From positions 30,159,041-30,223,040 of the forward strand of contig NC_091931.1 of NCBI RefSeq assembly GCF_041260155.1: a stretch of 64,000 bases of DNA. Direction: 5' to 3'. Position 1 is the stretch's first letter; each line of letters opens with the position of its first letter. This DNA comes from Ptychodera flava (Eukaryota > Hemichordata > Enteropneusta > Ptychoderidae). Shown one piece after another: positions 14,001 to 23,031 of this stretch. The position numbers were made by a program, and so were the translations under genes. Below the pieces are notes generated by a model. That model searched no databases. It had not been told where the DNA came from and saw nothing but the letters and a program-made list of their open reading frames with translations.

Positions 14001-17000
14001 CTGCCTAGAAGATGGAAGATGGAATGTTGAACTACCAAACTGCCAGCGTAAGCGAACGGCCAATTATTTTCTACCAATGCTTTAATGAAGATACTATTTG
14101 ATGTCGAAGTATATGAAATACTGTCAAGTCACATTTACATTTTAGCTTACGTGTTCACACGTGTGTTAGTATGTGTGTCTGTCTATCTGTCTGTTTTCAC
14201 GATAACCAAAAAAACTCCTGAACGGATTCAAGTCAAATTTTGTACACAGGTACCATATGCTACTTGCAAGAACTGATTAGATTTTGGTTAGTGTGGCTTG
14301 CATATTAATGAAGTTATGCGATATAATTTTTTCCGTACAATGGTTTCCCTATGGAGACGGTAATGACAGTGTAGACATATATCAAGAAATACTGCATAAA
14401 ATTTCATGAAACTTTTCACAGATGGCAATCTCAGAACATTATGATGATACTGTGAGTGTCATGTCAATTATCTGCTCATTTGCATATTTAATTAACCTTT
14501 GTTATTAGTGACATAACTCTGAAATTCCTGCACCAAAGTAGATTATAAATGCAACAAATATTGATCTGATATATATCTAATTACACTAAGAAGCATTGGG
14601 CAGTGTCAAGTTAATAATTATCTCATTTGCATATTTATGAAGTTTTATAATTAGTCATATAACTCCGATATAACTGCACCAAATTTGATGAATTCTGCTG
14701 CAGATACTGATCTAACTGATATCTTACTGCGGTGTAAAGCACTTAGTAGTGTTAAGTTAATTAAGGCTTCATTTGCATATTCAATGAACTTTGTAATTAG
14801 GTAATAACTCTGAAATTACGGCACCAAAGGCAGTGATATCTAGTACAGATATTAATCTGATAAATATCTAATTGCACTGACAAGCATTTGGCAGTTTCAA
14901 GTTAACAAGTAGCTCATTTGCATATTTTATTAAGTTTTTTAATTAGTTATATAACTCCGAAATAACTGCACTAAATGTGATGAAATCTGCTGCAGATACT
15001 GATCTGACAGATATCTAATTGTGGTGTAAAGCATTTAGTTGTGTGGATGTAAGTAAGGGTTCATTTGCACTTTTAATGAACTTTGTAATTAGTGATATTA
15101 CTCCAAAATTACAGCATTACATTTGATGAAACTTGATACAGATATTGATCTGATAAATATTTAATTGAACTGAGAAGCATTGGGCGTGTCAAGTTAATAA
15201 TTAGCTCACTTACATATTAAATAAAATGTTGTAATTAGTGATTTAACTCTGAGAGTACTCTGCGAAAGTTGATGAAACCTGTTACATATAATGATAGAAA
15301 CATATATCTAATTGTTCTTTTTACACGCCTCACACGAATGTCGATTATATTGGTATGAATTGCGTTTATTGACAGGAATATTGAAAAACATAATACAATA
15401 AATCCTCGTCAGAGATAGTTAGTCTGGCAGTAGACAGTATACTTGGCTGGTCTTATCAGAAGTCTGTCTTCCACTCCGGGTCGTGTGCTCAATTGAACTG
15501 CTGTCAGAATATACGTCTGTCTTTGCTCTTGTGTTTTGGTTATCGATTATCCTGAGGTCTGCAAATGTTGCGTAACATCACCTTGCTGGTTGTCTTGTCA
15601 GTTTATATAAGACAGGTCAAAGGTACAATTGTTTTACACAACTTCATAACAGTCAAAAAATATGCAGTAATTCATGTCATGTTGTATTATTTCATGCGTA
15701 CAGTAGTGTCTGATAAATGTCAATACATGTCGAGTCATCAGCAGTCAATTTCAATGCTTGATAACTAAGTTTGTAATTTTGTCAAACTCAAAGTTATTCC
15801 TTCCATTCAGGGGTCACGTTAGTAGGTCAGGTTGTTCTGTTGAGTAAATGCTAAAATTTTCTAGTCTGTTTACTGGATATCCATCATTCTGTGAAGCGTA
15901 CTACTATGGATCTATTGTAAAAGACGTGAGCATATTCAGTTCATATCTGGTCTTATATTCTTCGAAATTCCTTAAATAATCTGAAATTTTGTACACTTGT
16001 TTGTTAGCTTAAACTGCAAGGTGTTGTTCTACTTTTCCAAAGTTTCAACACGGCTTGCATGTGTGTGTAATGGATTGACATTGACATTGACATTTTCAGT
16101 CGCTAAATTCATGTGACAACAGTGGCACTGCATTTTCTAGACAATATGTGGTGTTGGTAAGGTCAATGCCTTGTTTTTCATTATTCAACAAAAATAAGAG
16201 AAGAAAATAATGCGCATGTTTGTCAGAAAAATAGAAGTATACATTATTGAAAGTTACTACAATAGTTTCTTTAAATGTAACTTGTTATATCGATAATTTA
16301 TCGATCTCCAAACAAAAATTATATGATCTATCCGTTGTCTGTTCAGCCATTTGTCTGTCACTGTCTGTCTATCTGTCTGTCTGTCGTCTGTCTTTATAAC
16401 ATGACATAACATTTAAATAATAACACATGAGAGCGAGGGCAATATCACGATTTATCGCCTGCCGAAGGGATGGTGGTCATGATCGAAATTCTGATGATGC
16501 CCGAGCCGTAGGCGAGGGCATCATTAGTATTTCGATCATGACAACCAGGCTGAGGGCAGGCAAAAAATCGTGATAATACCCTAGCTCTCATGTGTTATTA
16601 TTTTTATTGCACCGAACAAGCAAACATGCAAAGAAACAAAAAACACAAAGACTTCTTCGAATACAGTTCGCCCTCTGAGTCCGGACCTCAGCGTATAATG
16701 TTGTCAGTGCCGAGTCTAGGGTTGTTGCTAAAGTTTGCCGATCTCCTCGGTATAACCAAATTTGTTGCTTGCATAGTCGCCGAACACAGAAATTGCATTC
16801 CTTATTGCCATTTTCGTTCGTTTGCTGTTTACTTGCATCAAAATATCGTCTAACTGTGCCGGTGACAGCTCTGCATGACGTTTTGCAACCATAAGTTGCC
16901 AACTGCAACGTACAACAAGCGAACGACAATTTGTTTTGCGCAGAAAGGACGCGCAGTAAGTAAAATGACGTCATCCATGTAATATCAAATGCAGAGGGCG

Positions 17001-18151
17001 TCATCAAGTTCGCAGAGGGCATCATCACTTTCTTTTACATGTCACGTGAGTCGTGTTTAACCAATAGCAGTGCACGCTAAATGAGTGAGGTGTAATAAAA
17101 CAATATAACACAGCATAACATTTTAAAGTGCCTACTATCCAATAGGGACACTCACTGGCGCTGAACAATATTAATCAAAAAAATCTCTCCATAAGAGGTA
17201 TGTTTTAAGTTTAGACTATTGAAGCTTTTAGTCAGTCTGTCTGTCTGTCTGAATGGTCTCTAATCTTTTCATATATTTGCCTGTCATTAAGCTACATGTA
17301 CCACCGTAACCACTGAAGCCTTTGTATTGTATGTTAGTCATTGCTTCGGATTGTCCATCAAATTCCATCAAGACACGATAATTCCTCTACCAAGAATGGT
17401 TTGAATAGTCCAATCTTCCATCTTGTCTCAATTGTTTTACTTCATAATTAATTATTCTTGTCGGTATATTTTTAGTCGTTGACTGTGGCCGTTTGGAGAT
17501 CCCAGATAATGCCTTTCTCATTATATCGTGTACATGGTACCAATGTGTGGCTGAGTTTGAATGCGAGGAAGGTTTCCAGTTGACCGATACCCCATCCTTG
17601 AGAATTTGTCAAGCCGACGGGACGTGGAATGGATCAGATACGATGTGCAGAAAAATATCTGGTAAGCTTTGCGTTTTCTCTCTGTTCAGTGGTGTTTATG
17701 TATGTGAACATTATTATTGATTGTAAATCTTGTCATGAGCACGATAACTGTAAGGTATACATACACATACTCATTAAACAACACAGCGCTTCTCCTATAG
17801 ACGACATTCTGAAACAGAACATTGTCATACAGGTTGATGACGTCACGAATAGCCTCGCAGATAGTACCGCAGTATGGCTAATACTATATTCCTGTGTAAT
17901 AATAATACCCGCATACCATATCTGGCATGACAAAGTATACACATTATAGCCAAACTAAGACAGAATATTTGTTAGGTCGACTGAGAAAGTTGAACACAGA
18001 GTTGATGTTTGAGACACATGCTGTTCTTGTTGTTAAGTCAACAAATTCATTTCAAAGGAATCTTTTATGGCTTTCGTTTCACTAAGGCGGGGCGTTCACA
18101 AGCGGGTCAGACATATTAAGGGCAATTAGTATTCGATTAATCAATCAATTC

Positions 18152-18204
<53 letters not shown>

Positions 18205-19821
18205 TTGTACTCGACACACGCTAAGGAAGAGTGCGGTAAAACTTTTAAGTGAGCAATACGCAGCAGGAGACAAATAGTAAAACTCCGCTATAATATTGAT
18301 ATTAAATGGAGTATTTTTCAAATATCTTTCATTAACGCGTGTTTAACACTGATAAATTTTGTAGTTAATAAACGTGGATAAAATTTCCGGTTAAATGTGT
18401 AGAATTTAAAAATTCTACAAATACATTCTTAAATCTTGCTCAAAATTAAGGAGTACTTTAGGGTCGTTATGTAAATTGACAGTGTGAAGGCTATTGTGTA
18501 AAATATTATATATTATAGCCCAAATATGGGACTATGTGCCCGAGGGTAGGTGACCATTTGCCCGACGTAAGGAGGGCAAATGGTCTCCTGCCCCGAGGCA
18601 TCCCATCTTAGACAAAAAACCGTTAAAAATTGAACGATTGATACCATTGAATGGCGCATTGATATATTTAAACTACTGTTATGCGGTTTTTTCTGCAAAA
18701 TTTTCCAAAAACCGGATTTTCCTATGCAAAACATGAAATCTCAACATTTTTAAATCAAATAGTTTTCAAGGTGATAATAGTTCCGGTTCACGTTCAATCC
18801 AGTTGATGACTATGCGGCCCGCAACGTCATCAACGAGCTACCATTGAATCCTATGGAGCGTGCGACGTTCGATATACAAGGCATGTAATAAAAAACTGTC
18901 TTACATTGATCATACTTCATACGGCAATTAAACAATGCTTGGTTGCCATTGTTATGGAGCTTGTCACGTGCTGAACGCGCGTTCAGCATGCGACAAGCTG
19001 TTATGTCCCAGCCAACTTATTGGTTGAAGTACATGGACAAGTAACAAATTAAATCCGAGATAAATCACGCGCGGTATGTTTTCATAATAAAGGCGTTCTT
19101 TGAAACTCATTGGTCCTATCTGATCGTTTTATTACAGACCAGACAGACCCCGACAAATTAAATCCGAGATAAATCACGCGCGGTATGTTTTCATAATAAA
19201 GGCGTTCTTTGAAACTCATTGGTCCTATCTGATCGTTTTATTACAGACCAGACGACCCCGACGTCAGAGGTTACAGATACAACAGTCTCCCCAGTACCGG
19301 TAGAGGGCCCGCAACCCTGGGTCTGGATTGTCATTGGCGTCGGTGGTCTAATTATAGCAGCAGTTGCTATTGTACTAGTATGTCGGTACATGCGTTCAAG
19401 CCAAATGAAGGCCAAGGAGGGTAACAGGTAGGAACGAAAGGGTTGGTGTGACAGGAAGCGGTGAAAATAATGGCAACTCAAGAGCGCTCAAACCTGGTTC
19501 AAACAAGTGGCCGTGTAACAAGTTACGATTTGCTCAAAATGTAAGGAGACTGCTACGACAGTTTCAGGGACCAATTAGTTTATCACAGGCAAATCTACTT
19601 TGATGTGTAATTAGCTTGCTTTTCCGGCAGCATTTCTTTGCACTATCACTATTATGATTATAAAGTTCCTTATTAGCGATACACGATCAATAACATGCAC
19701 GGCATACATTTTACTTGAAACTGATTTCATTTTTCGTCCAACTACTTTTCGACAATATGCTCTCTATTAACTATGATAATTTGTCATTTGCAGATCGAGG
19801 AGTAACAATAACTGCGTTTAA
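5699..19821 (+). CDS. Gene 1: Mesh/SUSD2-like NIDO-IPT-AMOP-VWD-CCP-CCP-TM surface protein (5' partial)
   Basis: Joined exons: 5699-5836, 6063-6225, 7003-7251, 8251-8533, 9473-9757, 10274-10545, 10777-10914, 11925-12101, 12548-12829, 13139-13387, 13874-14047, 17476-17661, 19247-19427, 19794-19821. All junctions are GT-AG with matching phase, giving 934 codons plus TAA. Domain order is second half of NIDO, E-set/IPT-like region, AMOP, VWD with GDPH, two sushi domains, a ~22-residue transmembrane helix and a ~24-residue basic tail. This is the arrangement of arthropod Mesh (a septate-junction protein) and vertebrate SUSD2, so a role in cell-surface adhesion or junctions is likely by family. No signal peptide or first NIDO half is visible at 1-5698; the gene either starts left of the window or has lost its 5' part. 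Introns carry many repeats but the exons look intact. Confidence 0.85.
5964..6018 (+). repeat. (GAT)n microsatellite
   Basis: A GAT trinucleotide run in the intron between gene 1 exons a and b, interrupted by GTTT at about 6001. Confidence 0.95.
6063..6225 (+). CDS. Gene 1 exon b: NIDO domain end
   Basis: Encodes VGFNGGDGNTSHSVEGSRTD and ends with FRIDDTDIEDAGCNTGG. The donor GTGTGT follows 6225. Phase 0 in, phase 1 out. Confidence 0.8.
6716..6932. mobile_element. ~215-bp MITE, copy 1
   Basis: Short inverted-repeat element with ends AACACGATTGGAACTAATTT and the complementary AGTTCCAATCGTGTT. Two further copies occur at 7600-7818 (reversed) and 53025-53245. It lies in the intron before gene 1 exon c. 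Confidence 0.8.
7003..7251 (+). CDS. Gene 1 exon c: E-set/IPT-like domain, first part
   Basis: Encodes GSVVIHPLSGSMLGGEKVMV then FGPCLDPSDTITCRFGD and ends NGDYMGIFTV. The P-x-x-G-x-x-x-G-G pattern with a Cys pair is typical of IPT/TIG-like folds, which lie between NIDO and AMOP in Mesh-type proteins. Phase 1 at both ends. Confidence 0.75.
7351..7530. repeat. (CA)n followed by (TA)n-rich microsatellite
   Basis: A clean CA run at about 7351-7380, then imperfect TA-rich sequence to about 7510, in the intron after exon c. Confidence 0.95.
7600..7818. mobile_element. ~215-bp MITE, copy 2 (reversed)
   Basis: Same family as 6716-6932 in opposite orientation, ending in TTAGTTCCAATCGTGTTATA. The two copies are under 700 bp apart in inverted orientation. 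Confidence 0.8.
7843..8030. repeat. (GATA)n/(GACA)n then (TA)n microsatellites
   Basis: GATA repeats from about 7843 with GACA blocks at 7920-7975, followed by a TA run at about 7985-8028. Confidence 0.95.
8251..8533 (+). CDS. Gene 1 exon d: extracellular region between IPT-like and AMOP
   Basis: Encodes VSFEYYTPSIIRQEAHGWHR, then WDPKVLQVEKVAIHLFGY, ending VIKIVEVEAAE. This beta-rich stretch sits where Mesh-like proteins have a second E-set-like segment. Acceptor TTTCAG and donor GTAAGTG; phase 1 in, phase 2 out. Confidence 0.75.
8611..8953. mobile_element. Short inverted-repeat element with GCGCCTCG termini
   Basis: The left end GTAGTATGCGCCTCG and right end CGAGGCGCGTTCC are complementary. 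A diverged relative occurs at 61310-61825 in an intron of gene 2. Confidence 0.6.
9473..9757 (+). CDS. Gene 1 exon e: AMOP domain, first part
   Basis: Encodes LCKDWAFSAEESNRNEFLED followed by LSPCPCTLQQARVDRGRYSA and DFCFRTPSAVHCVR. The spaced Cys, CPCT motif and DRGRY are AMOP hallmarks. Phase 2 at both ends. Confidence 0.85.
10274..10545 (+). CDS. Gene 1 exon f: AMOP domain, second part
   Basis: Encodes GAGQKCCYDDGGNI, then FLSDIVPWENCCNLSSEHCG and YYYERRPSDLCQNYEPPRPG. The QKCCYD and PWENCC motifs complete the AMOP domain. Phase 2 in, phase 1 out. Confidence 0.85.
10777..10914 (+). CDS. Gene 1 exon g: VWD domain start with GDPH site
   Basis: Encodes GGGVGDPHIMTLDGAEYTFN, then GHGEFYMLKTT. 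The GDPH tetrapeptide (10788-10799) is the Asp-Pro autocleavage sequence known from MUC2, MUC4 and SUSD2. Phase 1 at both ends. Confidence 0.85.
11925..12101 (+). CDS. Gene 1 exon h: VWD domain, continued
   Basis: Encodes STNATVFTAMVMQESHSDRV, then NQRRLLDCWIYASDGMNNTW, ending WDFAG. Acceptor TTTCAAG and donor GTATAT; phase 1 at both ends. Confidence 0.8.
12548..12829 (+). CDS. Gene 1 exon i: VWD domain, continued
   Basis: Contains NTKGLMGLWNDNPDDDLMTP and ends RAIHYDFGMK. The TKGLxGxWNDNPxDD motif is diagnostic for VWD domains of the Mesh/SUSD2/MUC4 group. Phase 1 at both ends. Confidence 0.85.
13139..13387 (+). CDS. Gene 1 exon j: VWD C-terminal segment
   Basis: Contains MFFYGAGKSFDEINDDDYTP and AVCGDNFQCIFDYHATGGDE. 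The CGDNxxCxFDY motif follows VWD in this family. Phase 1 at both ends. Confidence 0.8.
13874..14047 (+). CDS. Gene 1 exon k: sushi/CCP domain 1
   Basis: One complete CCP module with four cysteines: VVSCGDPGTPTNGS, VFRCDVGFKLAG, SICLEDGRW and LPNCQ. A single exon with symmetrical 1-1 phases, as is usual for CCP modules. Confidence 0.9.
14144..15932 (+). mobile_element. Satellite-bearing element, copy 1 (with internal insertion)
   Basis: The left end contains ACGTGTTCACACGTGTG and a TCTG-rich stretch. The body is made of ~147-bp monomers recognised by TCATTTGCATATTT and TTTGTAATTAGT words. The right end is GACGTGAGCATATTCAGTTC. It is a shorter relative of 33692-37722. Sequence from about 15322 to 15889 has no counterpart in the other copy and looks like a ~570-bp insertion. 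Lies in the long intron between the two sushi exons. Confidence 0.75.
16417..16602. repeat. ~186-nt near-perfect hairpin (MITE-like)
   Basis: AATAATAACACATGAGAGC plus GGGCAATATCACGATTT on the left pairs with AAATCGTGATAATACCC plus GCTCTCATGTGTTATTATT on the right. The inner GGTCATGATCGAAAT and ATTTCGATCATGAC blocks continue the stem. Probably a tiny inverted-repeat transposon in a gene 1 intron. Confidence 0.75.
17476..17661 (+). CDS. Gene 1 exon l: sushi/CCP domain 2, with two extra cysteines
   Basis: CCP module with VDCGRLEIPDNA, EFECEEGFQLTDTPS, RICQADGTWNG and DTMC. An additional Cys pair lies in IISCTWYQC, giving six cysteines instead of four. Phase 1 at both ends; the donor is GTAAGC. 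Confidence 0.9.
18152..18203. repeat. (CTAT)n microsatellite
   Basis: Tetranucleotide run in the intron before the transmembrane exon. Confidence 0.95.
18528..18604. repeat. Hairpin, 'GGGCAAATGGTC' family copy 1
   Basis: GGTGACCATTTGCCC pairs with GGGCAAATGGTCTCC, flanked by GTGCCCGAGG and CCCGAGGCA words. A related hairpin is at 58333-58456, in an intron of gene 2. Confidence 0.65.
19044..19261 (+). repeat. 109-bp tandem duplication containing a splice acceptor
   Basis: Copy 1 (19044-19152) and copy 2 (19153-19261) are almost identical and include the polypyrimidine-poor end of the intron, the ATTACAG acceptor and the first ~15 exon bases. The copies differ by one base near the end (CAGACAGACC against CAGACGACC). 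Two equivalent acceptors therefore exist, opening exons at 19138 and 19247. Confidence 0.95.
19247..19427 (+). CDS. Gene 1 exon m: stalk and transmembrane helix
   Basis: Encodes a Thr/Pro-rich stalk (DQTTPTSEVTDTTVSPVPVE), then PWVWIVIGVGGLIIAAVAIV and LVCRYMRSSQMKAKEGN. One hydrophobic span followed by basic residues indicates a type I membrane protein with the cytoplasmic side C-terminal. Phase 1 in, phase 2 out. Confidence 0.85.
19794..19821 (+). CDS. Gene 1 exon n: end of cytoplasmic tail and stop
   Basis: After the TTTGCAG acceptor the frame reads RSRSNNNCV and stops at TAA 19819-19821. A strong donor GTAAGTAT at 19831 suggests that the 3' UTR may itself be spliced. No AATAAA was seen in the next ~350 bases, so the transcript end is not placed. 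Confidence 0.65.
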
Positions 19822-20246
19822 TGAACAATAGTAAGTATCAATTTCTTCCCATGTTGAGCATGTGTCCAATATTGTCAGTATTTGTTTGTTAGTCAATGTA
19901 CATTTGTGTTCAAAAAATTAGGGTTTTGTGCTAAAGCTTACAGAATCCCTGCTACTGCGAAGCTAACAGATTCCTGCGACAATATGTATTTATCAATTGA
20001 AAACTGATGCTCACATCTCCTTGAAATTGACATTCCTCATTTGTAGATTTGATATTTTTGTATTTTTTGAAAGTTTCAATAACATTAATTTAATGTCTGT
20101 GCACGCTCAATCGAACAAATTTCACTTTTATCTTGCAATTTACAAGTATACTGAGATCCGTACATTCCATTACTTTCTTTAGATGAACCTTAAGAAGCTC
20201 TAGCTGTAGAGCGAAACGTCGTACGGAAGAAAAACATCTAAGTCTA

Positions 20247-20248
<2 letters not shown>

Positions 20249-20319
<71 letters not shown>
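20249..20319. repeat. (TA)n microsatellite
   Basis: Pure TA run flanking the left side of the Penelope-like element pair. Confidence 0.98.
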
Positions 20320-20320
<1 letters not shown>

Positions 20321-20424
20321 GAGCAGGACGTAGATTGATGTCTTCATCGGACTGGCAGAGTGCTCAATAGTTGAACTAGAGCTATAGGTAGATGAAAGTC
20401 CGGAGCTGGATTATAGATTAAAAC

Positions 20425-20485
20425 ATTTATTCGCTACTCAGAGTTTCGTGCATCTTGCGATGCAGTCATCAGGCAACTGCCAAAT
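20425..20485 (-). ncRNA. Hammerhead-ribozyme-like motif in Penelope-like element (left copy)
   Basis: On the minus strand: CTGATGA core (plus coordinates 20472-20466), a helix II stem GCATC-GCAA-GATGC with a GNRA-type loop, CGAAAC, a very short helix III (ACT/AGT) and a GTA cleavage triplet, predicting cleavage between 20435 and 20434. Helix I pairs TTGC with GCGA, with an internal loop and a second ATTT/AAAT pairing. The pair next to the core (10.1/11.1) is C-C rather than the usual G-C, which may weaken catalysis. Confidence 0.65.
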
Positions 20486-20581
20486 ACAAACCAATACATT
20501 CTAGAGTAATGAGAAAATGGAACAAAGGCATTCTGAATGGAACATATCGTGATGCGCGTATTTACGCGCGCGTATACGTGT

Positions 20582-22049
20582 TTAATTTATGTGGGATAGC
20601 AGAAATCTTTTAGAGTGCCTGCAGCACGAAATTAGCTCATTTCTTTTGTTGAGCGTTGCCATGGTTGGTCTACATATGATAAAAAACTTTTCCCACAAAC
20701 ACAAGTTGCACTTCTTGTTGGTATTGGAGTATGGCTTAGCTTGTTTTACCTTTCTCCATTTGATTTCATACTCAATGTTCTGGTCTTTTAAGTTCCAAAT
20801 ATATTTACTTAACTCAGTTGCATTTTTATAGCGTTGGTTTTTGAACGAGCAAATATGGTTTCTATATCTAAATTTAAATGTTGTATCACATAGCCCGATG
20901 TAAGTTTGTTTTGTGTCCGATGTAATGACTTCCGCTTGGTATACCATGTGTTCATCATTGCAACTACCATTCATCGGGCATTTATTATTGCAGTTGCAGT
21001 TTGTCTTATTCTCTTCACTGGGGTTTAAGTTGTTTAATTTAGCCTTGTTGTTGTTTGTTATTATTGTACCAATATTACTCATGCAACTATAACTAATTTT
21101 TAGTGTATTTCTCGAAAATATTTTGTGCAAAGGATTTGATTTGGTGAAATGCTTATCGATCAGACTAAGGAAGCATTTTCCTATATTAGTATCCACGCTT
21201 TTGCTGTAAGGGGGGTTGTACCACGTAATGTTTCTTTGTCTATTTCTTTTCCTTTTAGGTGGTTCTTCTTTGTATGTAAGATTGTAATGGTATCCACTCT
21301 TATTCAAGGCATCCTGGTATGCAGATTTGGTGTTGTCGAAAGATTCTTTGTCTGATGATATTTTAGACAGTCTCCTGTTGATCGATTCAGGGATATTTTT
21401 CAGGATGGATGGTGGATGATTAGATTTGCGGTGTACATACAATGGCACATTACCCGGTTTCATGTATGGCGTGTGCTTACCACTCTTCAGGTCTAGCGTC
21501 ACATCCAGGAAATTGACAATGGTTTGGTTAGCCTCAACTGTGATCTTTAAACCGTTGTTGCGGAAGATTTCGCAGATTCCTTTCTTGATGTTTTCAATTT
21601 CTTGCGGTTTTCCCTTGAAAGCTGCTAACCCGTCGTCCCTATAAAGCCCGACATTTTGGCCGTACTTTTCAGTGAGTAGAGACAATATATAGCAACCGAC
21701 CAATTCACATATTTCCGCTCCGTCGAATGAACCCATGGTCACGTCGAATTGGTCAGATGACGATTTCTTCTCCCATGGTATGTTGGTTTCGAATAACAAT
21801 GAGCGCCTGGCCTGCATGATGATGTCACGTTCGTCACTACTTATTTGGCGGTATTTGCTGGCAAAATTTAGGGCTTTGGTCAGTAACTCTTCATTGATCG
21901 ATGGGTAAAATTCGCATATATCAAAGCTTATCAAGGAAAGCGTCTCTTTATGCTCTAGATTGTTGAACCATTTAAGGACGTCTGATGTGTTCTTCCAGTG
22001 GTTGATGTTCGTGGCATTGATGATTGGCTTATTAATTTTATCGAGGAAA
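20582..22049 (-). CDS. Penelope-like reverse transcriptase with GIY-YIG endonuclease (5'-truncated)
   Basis: Open without interruption for ~489 codons on the minus strand. From the N-terminal side it shows [29 protein letters not shown] (RT motif A), a [17 protein letters not shown] block (motif B) and [10 protein letters not shown] (catalytic YxDD). A linker rich in Lys/Arg and a Cys cluster ([13 protein letters not shown]) follow, then a GIY-YIG nuclease: [24 protein letters not shown] and ATELSKYIW with the conserved Glu, ending in CNLCLWEK and [11 protein letters not shown]. This RT plus C-terminal GIY-YIG order defines Penelope-like retroelements. The upstream part is missing at the junction with the inverted copy. 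Confidence 0.92.
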
Positions 22050-22837
22050 TATCTAAAATATCATCAGACAAAGAATCTTTCGACAACACCAAATCTGCAT
22101 ACCAGGATGCCTTGAATAAGAGTGGATACCATTACAATCTTACATACAAAGAAGAACCACCTAAAAGGAAAAGAAATAGACAAAGAAACATTACGTGGTA
22201 CAACCCCCCTTACAGCAAAAGCGTGGATACTAATATAGGAAAATGCTTCCTTAGTCTGATCGATAAGCATTTCACCAAATCAAATCCTTTGCACAAAATA
22301 TTTTCGAGAAATACACTAAAAATTAGTTATAGTTGCATGAGTAATATTGGTACAATAATAACAAACAACAACAAGGCTAAATTAAACAACTTAAACCCCA
22401 GTGAAGAGAATAAGACAAACTGCAACTGCAATAATAAATGCCCGATGAATGGTAGTTGCAATGATGAACACATAGTATACCAAGCGGAAGTCATTACATC
22501 GGACACAAAACAAACTTACATCGGACTATGTGATACAACATTTAAATTTAGATATAGAAACCATATTTGCTCGTTCAAAAACCAACGCTATAAAAATGCA
22601 ACTGAGTTAAGTAAATATATTTGGAACTTAAAAGACCAGAACATTGAGTATGAAATCAAATGGAGAAAGGTAAAACAAGCTAAGCCATACTCCAATACCA
22701 ACAAGAAGTGCAACTTGTGTTTGTGGGAAAAGTTTTTTATCATATGTAGACCAACCATGGCAACGCTCAACAAAAGAAATGAGCTAATTTCGTGCTGCAG
22801 GCACTCTAAAAGATTTCTGCTATCCCACATAAATTAA
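22050..22837 (+). pseudogene. Penelope-like ORF, C-terminal fragment (right inverted copy)
   Basis: Starts at [20 protein letters not shown] and repeats the C-terminal ~260 residues of the left copy, including the Cys cluster and GIY-YIG domain. One visible amino-acid difference is DEHIVYQ against DEHMVYQ. The RT catalytic region is absent, so the fragment cannot retrotranspose on its own. The ATG at 21998 and the few codons before 22050 come from antisense of the left copy and are not native. Confidence 0.9.
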
Positions 22838-22933
22838 ACACGTATACGCGCGCGTAAATACGCGCATCACGATATGTTCCATTCAGAATGCCTTTGTTCT
22901 ATTTTTTCATTACTCTAGAATGTATTGGTTTGT

Positions 22934-22994
22934 ATTTGGCAGTTGCCTGATGACTGCATCACAAGATGCACGAAACTCTGAGTAGCGAATAAAT
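22934..22994 (+). ncRNA. Hammerhead-ribozyme-like motif in Penelope-like element (right copy)
   Basis: CTGATGA at 22947-22953, helix II GCATC-ACAA-GATGC, CGAAAC at 22971-22976, short helix III and GTA, predicting cleavage after 22984. Differs from the left copy only in the helix II loop (ACAA instead of GCAA). The core-adjacent C-C apposition is shared. Confidence 0.65.
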
Positions 22995-23031
22995 GTTTTA
23001 ATCTATAATCCAGCTCCGGCCTTTCATCTAT

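Larger units (their letters stand above)
20391..22049 (-). mobile_element. Penelope-like element, left copy (minus strand), 5'-truncated
   Basis: Contains the reverse transcriptase/GIY-YIG ORF (20582-22049 minus), a stop, then ~100 bases of 3' sequence with a hammerhead-like motif, and ends near 20391. It is joined head to head with a second, shorter copy at 22050-23033. The arms 20391-21367 and 22049-23033 are nearly identical inverted repeats, so both copies are recent. The 681 bases between them are unique to this copy. Confidence 0.9.

Noticed and set aside
21149..21644. Plus-strand ORFs within the Penelope-like element
   Set aside because: They are antisense shadows of the intact RT/GIY-YIG frame.
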